This document shows positions 47,562-58,989 of a DNA stretch of 64,000 bases, one piece after another. The position numbers and the translations under genes were made by a program. A model generated the notes under the pieces. It worked only from the letters and a program-made list of their open reading frames with translations. It searched no databases and was not told the DNA's origin. Each line of letters begins with the position of its first letter. The stretch's first letter is position 1. The stretch covers positions 1 to 64,000 of the forward strand of contig JAYMSP010000161.1 of the NCBI GenBank assembly GCA_036897095.1, given 5' to 3'. This DNA is from Plantago elongata. Its lineage: Eukaryota; Streptophyta; Magnoliopsida; Lamiales; Plantaginaceae.

Positions 47562-48130
47562 GTTTTGTTTTTCTGAAACGTGAGTACTTTAATTATGGAA
47601 AAATAATGATAAAATAGGAGGCGATCTAAAAGATCCAGCCTAAAACAATAAAGATAAAATGAGAGGGTACGAGGTTCTAATCTACCATGGGTCTTTAACA
47701 CATGAACTCCCCAAACCTTATAAACTATGACATTAATATTTTTCCTGATAATTCTATTAGTAACTGGATTTCCAGCATCCTAGCAAAGCAAAATTCATTA
47801 CGGAAAATCCAAGTCTCATAAACTATTTCAGTGAACGTTAATTTGAGTAGCATGGCCTGCCAACCTTTCTCTCGAGTGGATCGCATAATCCACTGAGTCT
47901 CAACTGTCCAGCGCCGAGGTGCACGCTGTTTCTTCATCCATATTAAAACTTCCTTCCAAATAGTACTCGTGATGGGGCATTCAAATAATAGGTGGTCTTG
48001 AGTTTCCATTTGCGCACCGATCAACATGCTGCTGCATTAACCATCCTGAAGCGGTGTAATCGCGCTTTAGTCGCCAACCTATCATGGCACACGAGCCACA
48101 TGACCAGCAGCGCCCGCAGCCTTGCAACTA
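47562..48130 (-). mobile_element. Second LINE 3' fragment
   Basis: The minus strand reads LATKARLHRF, then METQDHLLFECPITSTIWKE (zinc-knuckle region) and KGWQAMLLKLTFTEIVYETW with FRNEFCF, and ends with an A-rich tail near 47566-47578. It lies upstream of the 46.1-47.3 kb piece although its sequence belongs downstream of it, so the two are separate insertions. The C-terminal part resembles the LINE at 3.8 kb. Confidence 0.75.
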
Positions 48131-48220
48131 AGTAGATAGTACCTAACAACTAATTAGTCTTCATTGCCATGTCTGGATACTTTTCATGTTTTAAGTATTA
48201 CATGTTAATAGATGAATTTG

Positions 48221-48974
48221 CAGGGACGGACGCAGAAAATAAGTTTAGAGGTAACGAAAAATATTTATAATATAACATTAAAATTTATTAGTATATTAAT
48301 TTTATTTTATTTTATATTACAATAAAAAGATACATTAATTAGAAATTAAATTAGAATACAATGTATAGAGAGATACAATACACGAATATATTTTTATATC
48401 AAATTTAAAGCTAGTTTTATAATTTAGTTAAATGAGCATATGATCTACTTTATTTATTTTATTTTTCTTGTTAAATAAATTAGTGTATTACGAAAATGTA
48501 ATTATAGTAAATCTAGAAATTTTTTTATTGTCATGGGATTTAGAATTATGTTTAAGAAATAAGATTTTGAGACAATAAATTAAAAAGGTAAAGACAAATT
48601 AAAGAGAAAACTTATTAAAACACATAATGAGTTAATCCGAAATATCTATTTGTTATAATTATATACCTGTATTGAATTTTGAAGGAAAAGTAATTAAAAT
48701 TTAAATTTTTTCATAAGAATGTATCTAAATTAAAAGTTTAAAAAAAATGCAACAAAAAGAAAAAGGAGATAAAGCCTGCTACTATTGGGACTCAAAACCA
48801 AGACCTTCGGCAGTTCACAACACTAGCCACAATTCACATCCACTCAACTACAAGAGCTCATATGCTTATTATTCCCTATATATTTATAATTTTATAGAAA
48901 GGGTATAACAATTTCACATAAAAAATTGAGAGGCAGCGATTGCGCCCTCTTATGTCAATGTGGATCCGTCCCTG
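48221..48974. mobile_element. Non-autonomous hAT-like element with perfect 8-bp duplication
   Basis: The left end CAGGGACGGACGCAG and right end GTGGATCCGTCCCTG are inverted repeats. TGAATTTG flanks both sides (48213-48220; 48975-48982), a perfect 8-bp target duplication. 754 bp, AT-rich, no transposase. Confidence 0.87.
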
Positions 48975-48982
48975 TGAATTTG

Positions 48983-49420
48983 CATACACTTAGATCATAC
49001 ATTCATCATTAGCGAGTTTAGAAGCATGACTCCACCTTTACATTTAAAAAAAAGTCTTCCAAACAAATTGTGACCAACCACGTTAAGCGGTCATCATCAG
49101 CTAAGTAACTAACAATTGTGACTATTCATGTTAAGCGGTCATCATCGACTAGACAATTAGAAAATTATGACTAGTCAAGCTAAGCAGTCACCACCGACTT
49201 GACAACTTGCAAATTGTTGCTATCCATGTGAAGCATTTATCATTGACTGGAGATATACCCTATGAAGTCAAAACTGAGCTCACAATCAAATTATTTTACA
49301 AGTTATGGTCATGAGATTAAAGTTTTAAGGTTCCTTTTCTAGAAATTCAAGAGTAAGTTCAAGTGTTAAAATTCAAGTAAGTTAAGTTTGAAGTTGCATT
49401 GCGTGATTTCAAGATTTAAA
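48983..49420 (+). mobile_element. LTR fragment of the same family as the 29.5-34 kb element
   Basis: It contains AAACAAATTGTGACCAACCA and three or four diverged copies of the GTTAAGCGGTCATCATC(A/G)-CTA unit, followed by TCAAG/GTTAAG-rich sequence in the order seen in the LTRs at 30.7 and 33.2 kb. Only this middle part of the LTR is present. It is a fossil fragment with no interior. Confidence 0.7.
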
Positions 49421-49586
49421 GCCCTAATTCAATCCTAACAAAATAATTCATCATAAAACCAACTGACAACGAACTGCAGATCAATTCGAGTCACCTTTAT
49501 CGTTTCAGAAAAAAAATTCACAAAAAAGAAATGTAATAATCAATATTTATTTTTCCATTCCATCTTTAATTAAACTGAAACAGATT

Positions 49587-49677
49587 GACAACGAAACGCA
49601 TCACAGTTGGTAAGAAGCTTCACCTCCAACTAACAGGTCGGGAGTTCGAGTTACCCTTTGCCATTCAAAAAAAAAAA
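49587..49677 (+). mobile_element. tRNA-derived SINE (type A)
   Basis: It starts GACAACGAAACGCATCACAG, has box B GGGAGTTCGAGTTACCC and an A-tail of about 14. It is flanked by AAACTGAAACAGATT (49572-49586) and AAACTGAAGCAGATT (49678-49692), a 15-bp duplication with one change. Confidence 0.88.
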
Positions 49678-49692
49678 AAACTGAAGCAGATT

Positions 49693-50281
49693 AATTCGCA
49701 CTAATTCGAACCCTATTATAACTTGAGAAGAGATCATTAACAAGAATAATTTTTATGTATATTTCTAATTATTTATAACTAAATGTTAAAATAACATGTC
49801 AGGTGTGTTCTCACGTATGCGGATAATCAGATTTCTTGTCAGCTCCAACAAATTCTCAGACTCACTCTCAAACAGAATCTAAATGTTAGCACTTGAATTA
49901 CCTCAGTCTATAACATAACAAGCTTCACATTATCAAAAGAAGACCGATTTCACAATCTAAAAACAACATAATGTTAACACATGCATGCACCTATGTGAGA
50001 TGGCTCGTTGACAGAAAATGTAAGAAACTCATTTATTATAAGGTCGTTGCTAATGATACGTGACATACAACAAACACAACATTTAACTAACATAATGTAA
50101 CACAATACAAAACGCTTAATTTATGTGGGATCGATGCAACCACACTAGTCCATTTATTGTCTTAAAATCTCAACTCTGAATGGGCAGGTTTTGATGTTCA
50201 TCGATCAGATGTATTAATGAAGTCGAAAACACTTTCAGTTTCACGTACATCTGCCGAGCAGCGTTCCAGTTTGCATCATCA
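49693..50281. other. 3' flank of the AMP deaminase gene
   Basis: AT-rich. Part should be the 3' untranslated region of the gene that ends at 50282. No other feature was recognised. Confidence 0.4.
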
Positions 50282-53200
50282 TCATGGATCAATGTATTGC
50301 GGAAAGTCGGCGTTCCCCAGATATATATGGTCCATTTCCTCTCTCCAGATCTGAAACAAAGGCCGTAAAGATAGTTATGAGATTCCCACAAGTAAACAAA
50401 TCTATGTTTTCTGCGACGTCAGTATTCTACTAAGTACAATAGCGGAGGTAATTTAAGCACATACCAGGTCACGAGCTTCAAGCCTTATGAAAGGAACGTT
50501 GGTCTTGCGAATGTCATTTCCATCTGGCCCTGTTCTGTAGTAATTCTTTCCAAGCCAGTGACTCTGGGACAGAAAAGGAGAGTAAAACTAAAATCAGAAC
50601 CAGTAGCTAACTTTTGCTTATAGCAAATGGAAACACCAGATATCTACCTTTTTGGCATGTGAAAAACCAGATTGTAAAACTGAGTTGCGAGCGATCTCAC
50701 ATAAGTCGCATGCACTCAACTTCCACACCTGTCGAATATATACAGCAGGGGATCTTGAGATCATTGATAGTTTAAAATAGGCAATTTGTAGTGAAAACCA
50801 CATTGGGGAATACTCACTGAGGCAGCAACACTGTATTCCTCCACCAGCGCTTGCTTTGTGAAGTGGATTAGTAAAGGGTCATCAGTTGAGAGGGAAACAT
50901 TGAGGCCTCTCATGAAGAACTTAGGAAATGGATTCTTATGGTATTCTAGGAACAATGAATTGTTGCTCAAAGGAGACACAGCTAGACCAATCTGATATTT
51001 AACAACATTTCGAACAAAATTAGAAACAAATATGTGAAGAGATGGTTCATATAATTATGGTCTTATACTTGCCTGGGCTAGGTAGTACAAATATTGAAGG
51101 ACAGGTGCCTTTCTCAGATTGATTCCATGCGAAATGGCATGTGCCAAGAGAAATGATGATGCAAGATGGTCTATTTCCCCAGCCTCATCAAGTTCAAAAA
51201 CAAAGTTACTGTCAGTCCTAGATACTGGTGGTGGGTGAGGTCCAAAATATGATAATTAACTCACCTCTCCACAATGAGGCCGGAACTTAATCACCGACAA
51301 ACCTTTTGATTCACGAAGCTGAAATGAACGATAATGAAATGTCATACTTACAAACCTCAAATATAGACAACATGAAACTAGGTAAAATTCTCCTTAAAAG
51401 AATTGTATCACCACATAGGAAACTGAGATTCCCATCTTATAGTGCCGGAAAGACAATGAGATGATAGAAACAAATTAAACAGTTTTAGCTATTATTAAAA
51501 GACATGTGTTTATGTCACCTACTCACCTTGTTTAGCATGTAGAGGTTAGCATAGCAATAATATGACCAGTACGCAAATGCAGGATTTGTATCACCATTCC
51601 ATTGCTCCGGAGTAGGCATGGTTTCCGTAGGACGTCGTTCAGGCTTGCTTTCATCATCCACGAGATCTAACCCAACAACCTGTCATGACCGAAGGCGAAG
51701 ATGATTAAGCCCATGTGAAAATAGAATACCACATGAACTTCCTTCTATCAGATGAGGTTAACTTTTAGATGGTCTAATAAATAAAACCAGCAACTGAACA
51801 TAATACAATGATCCACAGAAAATAAATGGGCTGTTATATTATAGAACCGATGTAATAAAGGAGAATCAAAAAAGGATGAAAAACAGCAGATATAGATATT
51901 GTCTCAGAAAAGGTAACACCAAAGGATCTGGCATCAGATATAAAGAGGTACACTTTTTCGCATTGAGGTGGTTCGGTTAAGGCAAGTCTTGTTATATTTT
52001 CTGATGAATATCACGTTTCTAACAAAACAGCGCTGTCGAAAACCCATATGAAATGCAACTCAAAGTAATTAATAAAACTGGGAAACAAACCAGCTTCAGG
52101 AAAAGATGCAACTTCGGATGTGAGTCTGGATCCACCGTGACCTCAAACAAAGGCAAGAAGACATTGTCAAGGATATCCTGGAATGATGTCACGAGTCCTG
52201 ATCCCTTGTACACATCATAGAGTCTTGGTATCTAGATAGGAACAATATTCAGGGTAAGAAAATTATAAGATTATCCACATGTCTACCAAACAATTATACA
52301 GTATATATACACAAAGAAAGATTTTGAGAAGTAGGATTATTCAATATTATGTTATCAATTCTCTTGTCGAGAGGATTCTCTCTATCTTCTGTTTTTGTTC
52401 TTCAATATTAGTCTAGTTCTCCACCCCTCCTCATAGATAGTCAAATTTCTCCTCTATTATCTAGTTCTTCTCAAATTGCTATTCAACTGGCACATGTTCG
52501 CTATTAGAAAGACTGAAGGATGAAGGTCACTCCCCTCACAAGATCAATCTACTTAATCCGGGAACTTGTATGTTTTATGTGTACAAATAGCATATTTGCA
52601 TCAAATGGACAGTGTTTGGGTGACAAATTTAACTGTTAGTATTCTTTTGAAGTACCAGCACACATATGGTTTCCATTTCAATCACATCACTTCCTACATC
52701 TTCATTCCTCCATTTGTTAAAATATTATGTAGTGAAAAAGTAGGAAAAAGAGAGAATAAACGATTGACGAGTTGGATAAAAACTTTATTTTTATAGGTCA
52801 GGAATTTTCTAACTGAACGTAAAAAATGGAACGTCTGAAAGTTTTTAACTCAAACAGATGGAGTGGATGCTAAAACAGTTGAACCAGAATCAATAATGTA
52901 CCTGAACCATCCAGATGACATTCTCACTGTACAAGTTATTGTCCACAACCCACTCTGCAAGTGTATCCCATTCAGTCCTTTTTCTTCCATAAACTGATAT
53001 TCGATATTCTGCCATCTGTATAAATGCAAGACATTAGCTTATAAGGTGAACTGGATAAATTATTCGTATGAGAAACTTGTTCCTGCTGAAACTTTATATT
53101 ACAAGTTCTGGTGGTACTATGCATTTAGGAATTAAAATATACACTAGCATACCTTGAGTACATTACATATAAAGAGCATGCAATGCAAGTAAACATCCGA

Positions 53201-56200
53201 AATCAGAATATTAACCAGTGCAGGTTTGTTATGTATAGAACAATCATGCCTCCAAAGAGAAGGGAAAAGAATACTGCTATTAAAAACATGCAGCTAATAA
53301 AATCGGGCAGTATGTACATCAAAACGGTTCCAGAGACTAACATCAAATTTACTTTTCTCCAAGCCACGGAAAACTTGATGAGTCACTTCTGCCAAATAGC
53401 GACCTGTTGCAAACACGACATGTCAAATTTCAAGCCAACAAAAACAATAAAATAAATTGGTTATAATTCAACTATATACCATCTGTAATATGTGACATAA
53501 CATCCAATTCATGTCATCGGTGTTAAAAATATAAATCATGATTTTATCACTGTAATTCATATTGAGTTGTTCATATATATTGCAATCCAAGCCATCTCGT
53601 ACCATCAATGTAATTGTCCTGTTTCAGAAAGATTGTTCTCAGTTCACTCTGGCCAGCAGGATTATACTTCAAATTGAACTTGTCGAAGCGATGAAAGGTG
53701 CTCGAGTCAGCATGAACATCCAGAAGGTCAACATTCAAATCATGCCTGCCAAGTTTTATACAACAATTCCTCACTGATCAAATAAAACTATACGCAGCAA
53801 TCGACATAAGGGACGGTCAAATGAATAACTATGCACAAAACAAAGCAAAATAAATATATTATCCCATTGTTTTTCAGATCTACTATTGTCACAGGTTTAA
53901 CATACCCCGTTAAATCCAGGCTATCAAACACTTCTTTCAAGGTCATTTCTTTTCCGTCTTTTTTCAAAACAACCTGAAAGTTAGAAATGAAACATGTTTT
54001 AGGTTCTATTCATAGTGGCCCAGAATAACAGTAGTGAAAATACAACGCTGTAAGGAAGATCAATTGAAGCATTACATCATCTGGTGAATTCTTCAGTTTA
54101 TCTTTGATGAAGGTCAAAAGATGTAGTTGGGCCATGCAGGCAGAGTGATGCACATGAGTGTCAACTTTCCTGACATTGTAAAAATCTCGATGTGGTGCAC
54201 TTTTTTGAGCCAGGAATTCTCTGTCCGCGTTAAGCATCATATGAAGGTTGAATTTCTGTAAGCAGCATGCAAGCAAGATTTGATTGCTGATTCGACATAA
54301 TAAATAGAATTGCATTCAATATTTGGTGCAAGTAAAATATACCAACCTGCTCCAAGAGCTCTAGTCGCTTGTAAGATAGTGTTAGAACATCCCCAGTAGT
54401 GATAGCCGTGAGCATATACTGGAAATCTTTGAAATACTTGGTAGCATCGTTAACATGATACAGTTTTTCAGTTGCTGCAAAGAAAGAAAATGTACTCTTT
54501 AGAGAAAATGATTGGAAGTACTGTATAAGTGGAGTAATTCAAAATCTATAGCAGCATCTCACAATCTTTGTTTGCATAGACCTGAACCACTCCATCTTCC
54601 ATCTTATAATAATGCTGCAGGAAATTAAATTCAATTCATCAAGGATTGGCTCAAAAAAACGGCCAGCTGAAAAGAGATTTCCAGGCAGGCAAGGATGAAC
54701 GACTCACATAGCGGAAGAAGCAACAGCACTAGTAAATAGTTTACTTACATCAGATTTTGTTTGTGGAGTGTATTCCCATGGGTTTGGAGTTTCCTCTGTA
54801 GTTGCAGGATCTGTTAAAGTATCGTTTTGCCATGGAGCAACTGCTTCCTTAAATACATAACTTTTCCTCAGAGCAAGACAGTCTTGCAGAGTTTGGCACG
54901 ACGCCTCCTCATCCTCAGATGGTAATTCTATCATTAATCACATGAGTTAGAATCAATACAACAAATGAGGACCACCTTACAGCTTAGTTACAGAGCTGAT
55001 ATATAATTTACGCGAGACCAAAAAGGAGACCGATAGCATGACATCCACATTTGTGATTTTAATTTCAGTCTCATTTCCCTGCTACATTTCAAATTTCCAT
55101 ACACTACATATTGAAAAGTTCACTTAACATAAACACTGGTGCTTTGATGACATATATAACAGACATCAATTTCTAACGGAGAGACAATAAAATGCACACT
55201 TGCAGGAACAGTATTGGCAGTTGAGAAACATGAATCAGCAACATTCGGAAATTGAAATGGCAAAGAACGCATAGAAGTAGCAATGTAGAACATGTAGGTG
55301 ATGAGCATTGACATGGAAGTAGAATTGAAAAGGCAGTACTACTACATACCATTGGGATTAAATTGCAATTTTACGAACTCGTCTTGCTCGGGTTCTTTCC
55401 TGAGAACATCAGGAGCTATAGTTTTTGTGCGTATCATTGTAGTTAGCATAGCCGTTGATGCAATATTGGCCTGCTTTCTGTCAGGTACAGCCTAAAACAC
55501 AACCAAGTACTAACTACTGAGTATCATATCATATCATATCATGAATGCACTATTGACAATTTCACAAACATACATATTAATTAATTACAGGACATCAACA
55601 TTACATACACATGCAAGTAATTACTAGAGAAGGGGAAATAAATAAGTCGAAAAAAAGGTTAAGATTATTACCCCGTTTCCATTAGCAAGAGCACTTCCAT
55701 CAGTGCCATTGGAATCCTCGGCTACAGTTTCCAATGGCGATATGGCGGCATTAGACGCAACGGCTTTCTTCGCGAAACTCACCGAACGAGATCTTCCTGT
55801 ATCACAAACATAAGGGTAAACATGTCTTCTAAATTTAATTCAACATTTTACAATTTCTGTTCAAAACTAACGACTCTCTTATCTCCAATCGAAAATCATT
55901 TCAGTTCAGTTTGTTCACTTTCATTTAGTTAGTTCACTTAGTTATGATTTATACTAAACTTCAGTAAATTTCAATTGAATAGAATGTAGTTTAACTCATG
56001 TTCGAGATAAATTCTTTTTTAATTTATATTTAACAAAAGAAATGAATAGTTAATAAACTCGTAATTGAATAATTAAGAAGTATATATTTCTTTCGTTTGT
56101 GAAATTATTCAGTTTAGTATCAATCAGATGTATTTCATTTAATAAACTTGGTGGATTGATAACTTGTAATAATTCTTGTACACAATTCTGTTTGAAGAAA

Positions 56201-57706
56201 AGATGGTTTGCCCTTTCAATTTTGATCCACTCCCTCCCAAGGCCAAGAACTTGTATGGGCCGGAAGGCAAACTCTGTATTTATTTTATATAAAATTTATT
56301 TTTGTAATAATAACTTTTATCCATTTTTTAACTTCACAATCTTTTTCTTCATGTCACACCAAACACGTAAAATAGCATGTCCATGACTCCATCCGGTTAA
56401 ATTAAATTAAATATTCCATCAAAGAGTAATTGAGAAGCTGATTGGCATAAAATTCGAATGTCATTTAAATGAATTTTAGTGAAATTGTATTTGAAATAGA
56501 ATTGAAATGGGATATTTAAAATGTATTTTAAATCAAATCAGCATTTATCGAGTTAAATGAACCGATTACAATTGTTTTACAAAGAACCCCTAAAATGTCA
56601 TTCTCTATACAGATTCTAATTAAATAAAGTTTAATTAAAATACACACGGTATTATTTCTTCATTTCCAACCGTTGATGTGGTTTCACGTTGAATTTCCAA
56701 GTTTGATCGTAATAATTGATGAGATGGGGTTTTTTGACCAGCTTGAGTATATATTATATTCCTTTTTTTTACTGAAGATGTGAGGTGACCTTCAGCCAAC
56801 TGCGACATATAACATATTTAGTTTGGAGGGAGTTTGGGACCATTTCTCCACTTCATTATCGTCATTCCCATTTTTCTGTAACATACCACTCACTTTCTCC
56901 GTTTCAAGTTGAATATTTCGTATTTTAATTTAAATTATTTTAAATTTATTATTTCATTTTTATATTTAATAATTTTTATAACTCAAAATTCAATATTACA
57001 ATTAAAAAATTTAATAGTTGAATTAAAACATATATCTAGACTCACGATCTTTACTTGAATCATTTCATTTTTAATAAATACACATTACTTAATTAATTCA
57101 ATAAAAATCTATGTCTGGTACGTGTCACATTCAATTTGCTAAGGAGGATGTATATATATCCATCCAAATCACTATAAGGGACTAGTAATGTGGACTTTTG
57201 AAGTTAATAAACACGGCTTAATTTAAGTATATATAGTAGTAGACTCAATAGTTGGTCACTAATGAAGTTGTCATTTTGTCCATTAATTTTTCCAAGTGTC
57301 AAAATTCATAACATGCCAAATCAAATTATAAACTACATATTTACAAATTTAACCCATTTTATCCAAAAAGTGTACATCCATCATCCTTCTCAATCTCATT
57401 CTTTATTTAGTTTATTTATATAACAGATTACCTCACTTCTATCATATCCACATATATAAAACATTAAGAAAATAATTGATTGGACACATTATTTACAAAT
57501 TTAACACACTATATTACGATGCACTTATTCATTTAGGATTTAAAAAATTAACCCAATTTCATTATTAATTGGTTTTATATTACAACAAACCACCATATAT
57601 AATTCTACTATATTTATTAGTTAACAATAAAAACCCAAATTAAAAACTGATTTGTATTTGAATAGTCATCAAATAGAGATTACATCAAAGATTTTTTGAA
57701 ACGTTT

Positions 57707-57762
<56 letters not shown>

Positions 57763-58842
57763 TCACTCTAAAGGACAAACAAATGTCAATAATTCAATTA
57801 TTTTAAGTATTTACCATGCATTTTATTATGGAAGTAAAGGTTGGTTAAAGTGTGAATTATATATATTTATATATTTCTATGTAACTGTTAAATTTTTAAT
57901 GTGGTCATACCAGTCACAGACAAATAATAGGGATATTTTATTTTGAAAAACATCGTTAAATGTCCATGTGGAACCGTCCATGTTACATCCGCCCCAATGT
58001 TCCCAATTAATTGTCATGTAGAAATGTGACAATAAAAATCACATTTTATTTTAGGCTTTTAGATCAATTTACACCACTCATTTATGTCCCCTAATCATTG
58101 AGTTCATAGTTTCCGTTTCAAAAAAAAAAGTTGAGTTCGTAGTTTACTTTGTATTTTGTAACTAGATTAATCTCACATCTTTTAAGTAATGTTTTAGTAC
58201 GCCATGTCTCAGGTCCTTTCTATTTATTTAAGTTATAGATCTATGTTGATATAACAAATTTGGTCCACGTAATTCCCCTTGCTTTAATTTTAAATTTTAA
58301 TCCTAATATTAAAATTTAATGTGTCATTTGATTCGAAACGGTCCGGACGGTTAAATAGGCGGATTGATAATAGATTTAAGCTTCCAGTAGTTTAAATGAA
58401 TAATTCTTTAAGTGATTATATACATGAACAAAAAGTGGCTAGATATACCTTGAATAGCACTACTGTGCTCTTGTTGACGTTTAGAAACTAAAGTTAATAA
58501 TATTATATGTTGTTTAAAAAAAAAAGATATACCTTCGGTAGCATTAACAGAGCGGAGCTTTTGTAATCCGGAGGGAAGAGTTTCAACGGTGGCATTTCCA
58601 CCGGGAACCACGGTGGAGGCACTGCGACCATACTTCATGCTCCGGTAGGTCACCAGACTTGGCCCACCACCACCTTCCTCCGACACGGCAGCAGCTGCAG
58701 CTGCAGCTTCCTCTCTATCCTTCTCAATTGTCTTGGTCAAGTCCTGTAATTGTTTGAGCGTTTTCCGGTGCATGTAAAATGCCGACAAGGCGAAAAACGA
58801 TGCTCCGACTACTGCTGCCCATGCCAGATGCAGAGGATACAT
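50282..58842 (-). CDS. AMPD: AMP deaminase, membrane-anchored plant type (FAC1 family)
   Basis: It converts AMP to IMP and ammonia in purine metabolism. Nineteen exons keep phase: 58533-58842, 55672-55796, 55350-55491, 54749-54927, 54563-54614, 54347-54474, 54076-54255, 53906-53973, 53603-53745, 53342-53403, 52902-53015, 52091-52231, 51527-51679, 51265-51318, 51073-51183, 50818-50991, 50648-50728, 50465-50563, 50282-50350; about 794 aa against 839 in Arabidopsis FAC1. The first ATG in frame gives [20 protein letters not shown], one N-terminal membrane helix, then a charged stretch with seven alanines. The catalytic part has [10 protein letters not shown] (metal-binding HxH near 346/348), [40 protein letters not shown] and SLSTDDPL (near 687-694), ending [10 protein letters not shown]. 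The linker between anchor and catalytic domain is shorter than in FAC1. The intron after exon 15 has a GC donor. Confidence 0.95.
55870..55995. repeat. Eroded TTCAG-repeat element in AMPD intron 1
   Basis: CAATCGAAAATCATTTCAGT, a TTATGATTTATAC...ACTTCAGT block and TCAATTGAATAGAATGTAG resemble the ends and middle of the element at 25.3 kb, with most pentamers lost. Confidence 0.45.
57709..57757. repeat. (AT)n microsatellite
   Basis: About 24 AT dinucleotides without interruption, in intron 1 of the AMP deaminase gene. Confidence 0.95.
58098..58145 (+). mobile_element. Minimal SINE-tail insertion
   Basis: CCGTTTCAAAAAAAAAAG sits between TTGAGTTCATAGTTT and TTGAGTTCGTAGTTT, which look like a target duplication of about 15 bp. 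The inserted piece equals the last few bases and tail of the type A SINE. Likely an extremely 5'-truncated insertion; coincidence is possible. Confidence 0.4.
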
Positions 58843-58930
58843 TTTCCACCACAAAAATGCTATATGTGATGGAGCTAGAGAATGTTGATAATTTTTTGTT
58901 TTGGTGCACTGAGCTCAGTGTAGTGTGGTT

Positions 58931-58940
58931 AGATTTATAG
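58931..58940 (-). promoter_or_regulatory. Possible TATA box of the AMP deaminase gene
   Basis: The minus strand reads CTATAAATCT about 90 bp upstream of the ATG at 58842, leaving room for a 5' leader of about 60 bp. Confidence 0.5.
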
Positions 58941-58989
58941 ACATGCTGGCATAGCTGTATTACGTTATCATACATGATACATGAGTCAC

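Noticed and set aside
58843-58854. A longer AMP deaminase start four codons upstream
   Set aside because: The upstream codon is TTG, not ATG; the first ATG in frame is at 58842.
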